From: Chrysomallon squamiferum
Taxonomy: Eukaryota > Mollusca > Gastropoda > Neomphalida > Peltospiridae
DNA: 64,000 bases
Direction of reading: 5' to 3'
Assembly (NCBI GenBank): GCA_012295275.1
Contig: CM022670.1
Location: 19,783,698 to 19,847,697 of the forward strand
Of this stretch, positions 58,190-64,000 are shown piece after piece. The notes beneath the pieces were generated by a model. The model saw nothing but the letters and a program-made list of their open reading frames with translations, was not told where the DNA came from and did no database searches. The position numbers and the translations under genes are program-made. Position 1 is the first letter of the stretch, and each line of letters opens with the position of its first letter.

Positions 58190-58620
58190 AATAATTGATT
58201 GTGTGATAAGAGACGACGGCGTAAAATTAAACTGTTACGTGTTGATTTGATCCGGAGGGTTTAATCCGACAGATGTTTCTGAGGTCAGCGCGCAACCCTC
58301 GTCAAAGCGAAAAGAAAGAACAGGTAACCGAAGCGGCCTACGACCACCATCCCAATGAAATATTGGCACCCTGCGCTTGTGCAATAAATATTTCACACAT
58401 ATTTACATCCATTGTGGCGTGCCAGTTTCAACTACATTTCACGTAACACCAGTGACAAGCCGATAAACGTGACGTTGATGGGTTTAACAATACCGGGCTC
58501 TGTAAAAACAGCGGATTCTGATATGCCGTTTGCAACACCAGTGTCTGTATCCGCATTAATAAAGAACCATTCTCGTTGTGCACAGCTACAGGAGGGCTGA
58601 AATGAGATTCGTATTTTTAT
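58190..58620. promoter_or_regulatory. Upstream island 4
   Basis: About 430 bp, among the most GC-rich of the window, with sharp borders. It contains TTTAATCCGACAGATG and CATCCATTGTGGCG. The frame at 58412-58600 (+) does not resemble a protein family. Candidate conserved non-coding element. Confidence 0.35.
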
Positions 58621-58699
58621 TTTATATGGTGGGAAAATAAAGGGGGAAGATCTTATGTCTGAAAAGGCGGTGGCATGGCATTTATAATGTAATCATAAC

Positions 58700-59517
58700 T
58701 AATTGTGTTATTATAATGAACATTATAATAATGATGCTTATAATAATTATTATTTATAATAATAACAACAAATACAACAAAAGCAATAATTATTAACAAT
58801 AATTCGAAGAAGAAAATTGAAAAGACACCTTTATAGGTAAATGACTTTCAATTTTCTTTTCTACATAAAAAAAAAATTAACTTTAAAAAAACCCAAAAAA
58901 CAAAACAAATGTAAACTAAATATACTTTAGCAAAATAGCATTTAATTAAATTTTTAATAGAAATTATTTTTCAAAATAACATTTTGAAAAGTGTAAACTA
59001 AATACACTTTTGCAACATAACGTTTTATTAACTTTTTAATAATAAAAATATAATAATAATTTAAATCTGTCTCATACTTTGTAAAATTTAATTTAAATAA
59101 CAAAATAACAAATGAAGTATACAGTTATTATTTTTTAGATTCGAAAATTCGAAGTTTTAAAGAATAAATATAAAATAAATAAAATATTAAATATGGAATA
59201 ATAATAATTATAATTATAACAGCTATAATAAACAGTGAATAAATTAAAATATTATAAATAATATTAAATATAAGTAAATACGTGAAACAAAATTTGTATT
59301 TTCTCATCAAAAAATATTTATAAAGTTTGTATTTCAAACAAATTGTAACATTTAAAAAAAAAATTATCTAAGTTATTTGATACAGCTGTCTATTTGTTCA
59401 GTTATTTGTTTTTTTGTTTATTTATATTCTGAGATAAAATAAAATACTGTAATTTATAATTTTCATAACTATCATCATCACCATCACCGTCATATTTCCC
59501 ATTTTCAGCAGCATCAG

Positions 59518-59551
<34 letters not shown>

Positions 59552-59730
59552 ATAATTATTATCATTATTATTATTGTTGTTGTTGTTGTTGTTGTTACTA
59601 TTATTTACAGAAAGATTAAGCTCGATATATCATCATATTAATGTTATATATTTATTCAACTTTTGTTAGTGATTTTTGAAACAGACACAGTTGACATAAC
59701 TAAGACAAATATTACGAAAGTAAATTTAAC
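58700..59730. other. AT-rich DNA with ATT/TTG repeats, no gene seen
   Basis: Low-complexity sequence, including an ATT run near 59518-59548 and a TTG run near 59574-59596. No supported feature beyond these repeats. Confidence 0.6.
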
Positions 59731-59739
59731 ATATTGAAC

Positions 59740-60020
59740 TTAATGTGTCTGAGATGATTTTACCGCAGAACACGTATGGTCAGCATCTATCCAATAAATT
59801 AATGAACGAAACTGTTATCTAAAACTTATGTGTTTTATAATTAATTTTATAGTCATAATGTATGTCACACAATGCCACTGCTAGAACAGCCGTTGTAGAT
59901 GTACTTGTAACCAGCGGTCTGCCACCAGTCTATTATACTGTACGTGAAGCTTGCTGCAGTTATATAAAATGTTTACATATTTTACCAAGTTCATCTCTAC
60001 CCGGACAATTTAGAGAAATG
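59740..60020. promoter_or_regulatory. Upstream island 5
   Basis: About 280 bp of complex sequence. A plus-strand frame starting with ATG at 59862 runs through it and on into AT-rich DNA; it has no known domain and ends in low-complexity Leu/Phe/Ile codons, so I do not call it a gene. Confidence 0.25.
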
Positions 60021-60469
60021 AAATTTCGTATTATAAAACATACCTTGATGCAGATTTCTAGCTATGTGGAAATGAAAAATAATATACATAAACTTAGCTT
60101 TTATAATTTATTACTGCTGCAACGAATAATTACTTTTGAAACTGCTTTACGAAATTCATTTTCAGTTAGTTTATTTATTTATTTATTTATTAAATAATGT
60201 AATAAAATAATAGTGTACATTAACGTTTTTATTTATTTACAGATTTTATTATCATTATAACAATTACATACGTTACATACAAATATTATTATTATTATTA
60301 TTAATATTATTATTATTATTATTACTATTATTATTATTAGATAGGAAGCTTTAATTATAATATTTAAAAAATATGAATGACGTTTTTGACTAATAATATT
60401 AAAGGTAACTTGTGCTGTATATAAGAGAGACTCTTCATTTCTTTCCTTTCTCTCTTTTAATCTTTATCT

Positions 60470-61010
60470 TTTACAGTATTTTTCAAAGAGTACATACTCC
60501 ACACCTCAGCAAAACTGAGGCACGTGCGTCCAAAACAGAACTTCTCGCTGTCAGTAATTTAATTTAAATGAACATTAAAGTCACGGATTGCATAAACCAA
60601 ACGCAATATGACATTGTTGGAGAGATCACGGGGATTAAGAAAGCAATTCACACAGCCATGGATTCGAGATAAGTAGAAACAGAAAATTAAACTAGAATCG
60701 TTTCGAATCGCGCGGAATGTTGATTTGGTAAGCGTTTCATTGTTAACGCAACAACGTTACAACGGCCGCTATACGCAGAGACAGAGAAAGTCTTAGCGAA
60801 CGACCGAGTTGCTCGCAAATCAAGCGGACGGTTGACAGTCCTCGAGAAAAGCTGATAACAATGGCTGAAGTAAGGGATCAGGTAGTTAATCCCCACAAAA
60901 ACAGGTGTCCTATGATTTACCCGAGTAAACAGTTCAAATAATGTGAGAGCTAAACGAGGGATCACTCCATTTTCAAAATTAGTTTTTACAGGTGTTTTCA
61001 TTCTCCCGTC
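60470..61010. promoter_or_regulatory. Upstream island 6
   Basis: About 540 bp, balanced composition with many CG dinucleotides (for example AATCGCGCGGAATG near 60706). A minus-strand frame of 104 codons (60687-61001) spans much of it, without recognisable domain. Candidate regulatory element; weak alternative is a short lineage-specific coding exon. Confidence 0.3.
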
Positions 61011-62084
61011 TTTCTTTTAAATTGTTTTCCTCTTTCTTTTTGTTACTGTATTTTTATTATCATCGTCACCACCATCATCTTCATCATCATGATTATGACA
61101 AGTTTTAATATTCATATTCGTAACGTAATACTAACAGTTCAGTGGTAGCAATAGTCAGTTGGTTTGTTTTTTGCTATCTTTATTAAAATTATTATTTAAA
61201 TTATGTTTTAATATGACTATGGACTATATAAACGAAGAGAAGAAGATGAACTAGTAATATATATGTAATGTCCCACTCTCTGGGCTTTTTTCTTTCTGTT
61301 TCACTCCCCATCCATTCATCATTTGTACACATAAATGTATACCACAAATAAAATAATTAATAAATTAACTTAAAATGTTAATGAATTTCTTTTTGTGATG
61401 AAATGGCCAATTAAAAAGCTTTAAGCATGTTTTTTTTTTAAATTTTTTAATTTATATATTTTTTATTATTAATTTACTTATTTTATTTCAGTTTTTATTT
61501 ATTTATTTATTTATTTAATATAGCTTAAAATGTTTTGGATTTTATTAGTCTTATATAAAACGGATTTGAAATAATACACATATTATTCTTATTAGATATT
61601 TATGTATTCATTCATTTTGTTTATTATGATCAAAATAAATTGCTATTTTTATTATTTTGTTGTCACCATTGTCATTGTCATCATCATCATCATCATCATC
61701 ATTATTATTATTATTATTATTGTCATCATTACATTATTATTATTATTCAATTTTGTTTCGTTTTTGAAATATTTTTATATTACTATAGAAATAGACATAT
61801 AATTAATTATTAATAAAACAATACGAGGAGAGTATGAAACTAATTTCTTTGAAATTGTTTCTAATATTATAAATACCTAAATGCAATTATTATAAAAGAT
61901 AAAAAGTACTTACACATAATTAGGTAATTTTAAATCTAATTTCCTTATCGAATAGTGTGAGAAACAAAATGAAAGTTTCTTCATAAATATTATGATAAAT
62001 ATGTTATACTGATGTATTTTTAAGAAAAAAATAAATAAAAAATAACATCTGTTTTGAAAAAGAAAATGTATCTTTGTTTTTAAA

Positions 62085-62260
62085 TTTCTGTTACACCTGC
62101 TAGGCGCGTTTAAAATTTCTGGCAGACGTTTGTGTTAGTAACGTCATAAGACTGACTGGGTGGTCCTGGGATTAATAGAACAATACAGTAAGCGGTACGT
62201 GAAAAGGTGCCAGTTAAAGGAATGTAATATAATTATAGAGATATGGTGTTGTTAACTCGA
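62085..62260. promoter_or_regulatory. Upstream island 7
   Basis: About 175 bp containing GTAACGTCATAAG (CRE-like), GGGATTAATAGAACAATAC (GGATTA of K50 homeodomains next to an ACAAT Sox-type core). Motif content suggests a compact enhancer, by inference. Confidence 0.3.
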
Positions 62261-62820
62261 TAAAGTTCCACTATTCTCATTTGAGAAAATAGAGAAGAAA
62301 AAAATAATTAAAAATTAAAAAATATATATAGAAAAATAAATATCCTATACGGATTCACTGCGTGTTGCTTTCTAATTTATTTATTTATTTATTTATTTAT
62401 TTATCATAAATTTCATATATTACTGAAAATGATAATTTTTTATTAATAGCATTGCTTTTTGTTCTTCATGTTCTTGAATGAAGTGGCTTTTTTCTTTTGC
62501 TTTTTATTTATATATGAAATCTTCGATTTTTTTTTTTAAAAAAAAAATTTCGATAATAACACTCTAATAAATATTAATAGTAGAATTTGTAATTTTAACA
62601 AACTGATGAAAAATATTCAAAATTCACTTTAAAAAATGAAATAGGATAATTTAAAAATAATAATAATAATAATGTAAATAAACAAATAAAATAAAGTTTA
62701 TAAAATTAAGTTGAAAAAATAGCATACAAATGTTTTTTCTACAACAACAAAAAACCCTGTTCTTCCTTTCATTAATGGTTTGCCTTAAGCAATAAATTCT
62801 CTTAAACTTTTTATTCTGAG

Positions 62821-62852
<32 letters not shown>

Positions 62853-62900
62853 AAAGAAAAAGAATGAAATAGAGAAAAGAAGAAGAATAAAGAAACAAGA
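62821..62900 (+). repeat. Poly-A and A/G-rich tract
   Basis: About 30 A followed by GAAAGAAAAAGAA-type purine sequence. Confidence 0.85.
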
Positions 62901-63059
62901 AAAGAAAAAATAATAACTAAATTTAATTAAAAACATAAATACATTAATTAATACACTGAAGAAAGGAAAATATATAAAAACGTCATAAAAGTAAAAAAAA
63001 TAATAATAGAAAAAAAATATATTAATAAAATAAAGAAAAATGTAGAGATTTACAAAAAG

Positions 63060-63565
63060 AACATTAACAGAAGGTCCGACTGAGCTGCTAGTATCAGAGA
63101 ATTTGCATTACTTGAATAATGAGACAGCACTGTATCGGGTTAAGTCGGTAGTTTCATTGCTTGACAAGCAAATACCCGAGTCGTGTTAAAATATATATTC
63201 TAACACAACGCCACCTCGCTGCACCTGGCCTGGGATATCGAATAGCTTTATCCCAAGGTAAATGGGCCTCTTGTTCGACAAGACAAACGACCGCATGACC
63301 AGTCGATCTTGACAGCTTGATCCCAGTTTAAATTCATATTCCCTGTAGATGGCGCTGTAATCCCACCTTGAAAACCGGAGTGTTCGTTACGACTGAGTTA
63401 ATGTGCAATACAAATAGCAGACGACAAGCATGATCTTAGGGCCATGCTGAGAAGCAAACACGAACAGAAACTGGCTTGAAGTACTGGTGACGTTTCCAGT
63501 GCATGTTCTAATGGCAGAAGTCGTGGATCAGGATGATTTTTCCTCCGTTGTCTCAAAAACCTAAA
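63060..63565. promoter_or_regulatory. Upstream island 8, with octamer motif
   Basis: About 500 bp of complex sequence with a perfect POU octamer ATTTGCAT (63101-63108). On the minus strand a pyrimidine tract ends in TTTAG near 63562 and AAG|GTGGGA occurs near 63370, so a non-coding exon of a minus-strand transcript is conceivable. No protein-like frame. Confidence 0.3.
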
Positions 63566-64000
63566 CAACAACAACAACAACAATGATGATAAATCAAATA
63601 ATATAATAATTATAAAGAATGAGAGAAAAAAAAGTCGTTGTCTCTGCATTATTATTTATTAAAAAGTAATGTTTAATTATTTTTATTTTGGAGAGAGAGG
63701 GGGGAAAAAAGATCGGTAAATAAAAATGAATATTTGTAATTAATATCATAATATTAATATATTAAAGTAGAACAAATAGTAATTAACTGAATAAAAATTG
63801 TGACTCATTTCTGAGTTGTATATTAAATATATAAAACTTTTCTAAAATTAAATTTAAAACAAAGAATTGAATGACTGTTAACTTTTTCTATATACATATA
63901 TAAGGCATTTAAAATTAAGAGGGAAAAAAGCTTACAAAATAAAATAAAACAGCGAACAAAAAACAAAATAAAAAATAAATAAATGGATTAAAACAAAAAT

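Noticed and set aside
59862-60197. 111-codon plus-strand frame
   Set aside because: Begins in a complex island but runs into AT-rich low-complexity DNA, ending in a run of Leu, Phe and Ile; no family resemblance.
60687-61001. 104-codon minus-strand frame in upstream island 6
   Set aside because: Longest frame of the upstream region, but no domain, no repeats and no recognisable gene structure; reported only as part of an island.

Overview
This is a eukaryotic, strongly AT-rich window with spliced genes, many simple repeats ((ATT)n, (GA)n, (TG)n, poly-T) and protein sequences that match bilaterian animal families. The low GC, the TATG/TGTG microsatellites and the compact multi-exon genes suggest a lophotrochozoan, possibly a mollusc such as a cephalopod. 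The taxon is an inference and I hold it weakly. All exon boundaries below were assembled by hand from GT/AG sites, phase continuity and remembered family sequence; no alignment program was run.

Layout. (1) 2.3-5.5 kb, minus: a six-exon gene for a small secreted, probably GPI-anchored, two-domain immunoglobulin-superfamily protein. (2) 6.7-9.8 kb, minus: four exons encoding NDUFA11, a Tim17-like membrane subunit of mitochondrial complex I. (3) 10.8-15.5 kb, plus: eight exons encoding SARAF, the ER regulator of store-operated calcium entry. It is head-to-head with NDUFA11 across about 1 kb. (4) 19.15-50.6 kb, minus: fourteen coding exons of the RING E3 ubiquitin ligase RNF220, reading frame intact to the conserved C-terminus. 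(5) 50.6-64 kb: the putative RNF220 promoter and a gene-free upstream region.

The main structure outside the genes is a series of non-repetitive, GC-richer islands of 150-1000 bp in the two largest RNF220 introns and upstream of the gene, set in AT-rich low-complexity DNA. They have no convincing coding frame and look like candidate cis-regulatory or conserved non-coding elements. One appears to be duplicated (36.3 and 37.9 kb), one contains paired 12-bp inverted repeats (46.9-47.1 kb), and one contains a perfect 8-bp inverted pair of TGACAG-type sites (45.74 kb).

Repeats and mobile DNA include a decayed pogo/Tigger-like DNA transposon with a transposase remnant (31.3-32.4 kb), a minisatellite of about eight 45-60 bp units with a higher-order pattern (43.8-44.2 kb), a degenerate tandem array (26.2-27.15 kb), two tRNA-like SINE relics, a repeat pair in NDUFA11 intron 1, and a direct repeat bracketing the last SARAF exon. 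Apart from housekeeping and signalling roles there is no evidence that the four genes act in one pathway, and I saw no clearly new multi-gene system. The regulatory landscape of RNF220 and the unnamed Ig protein are the best leads.
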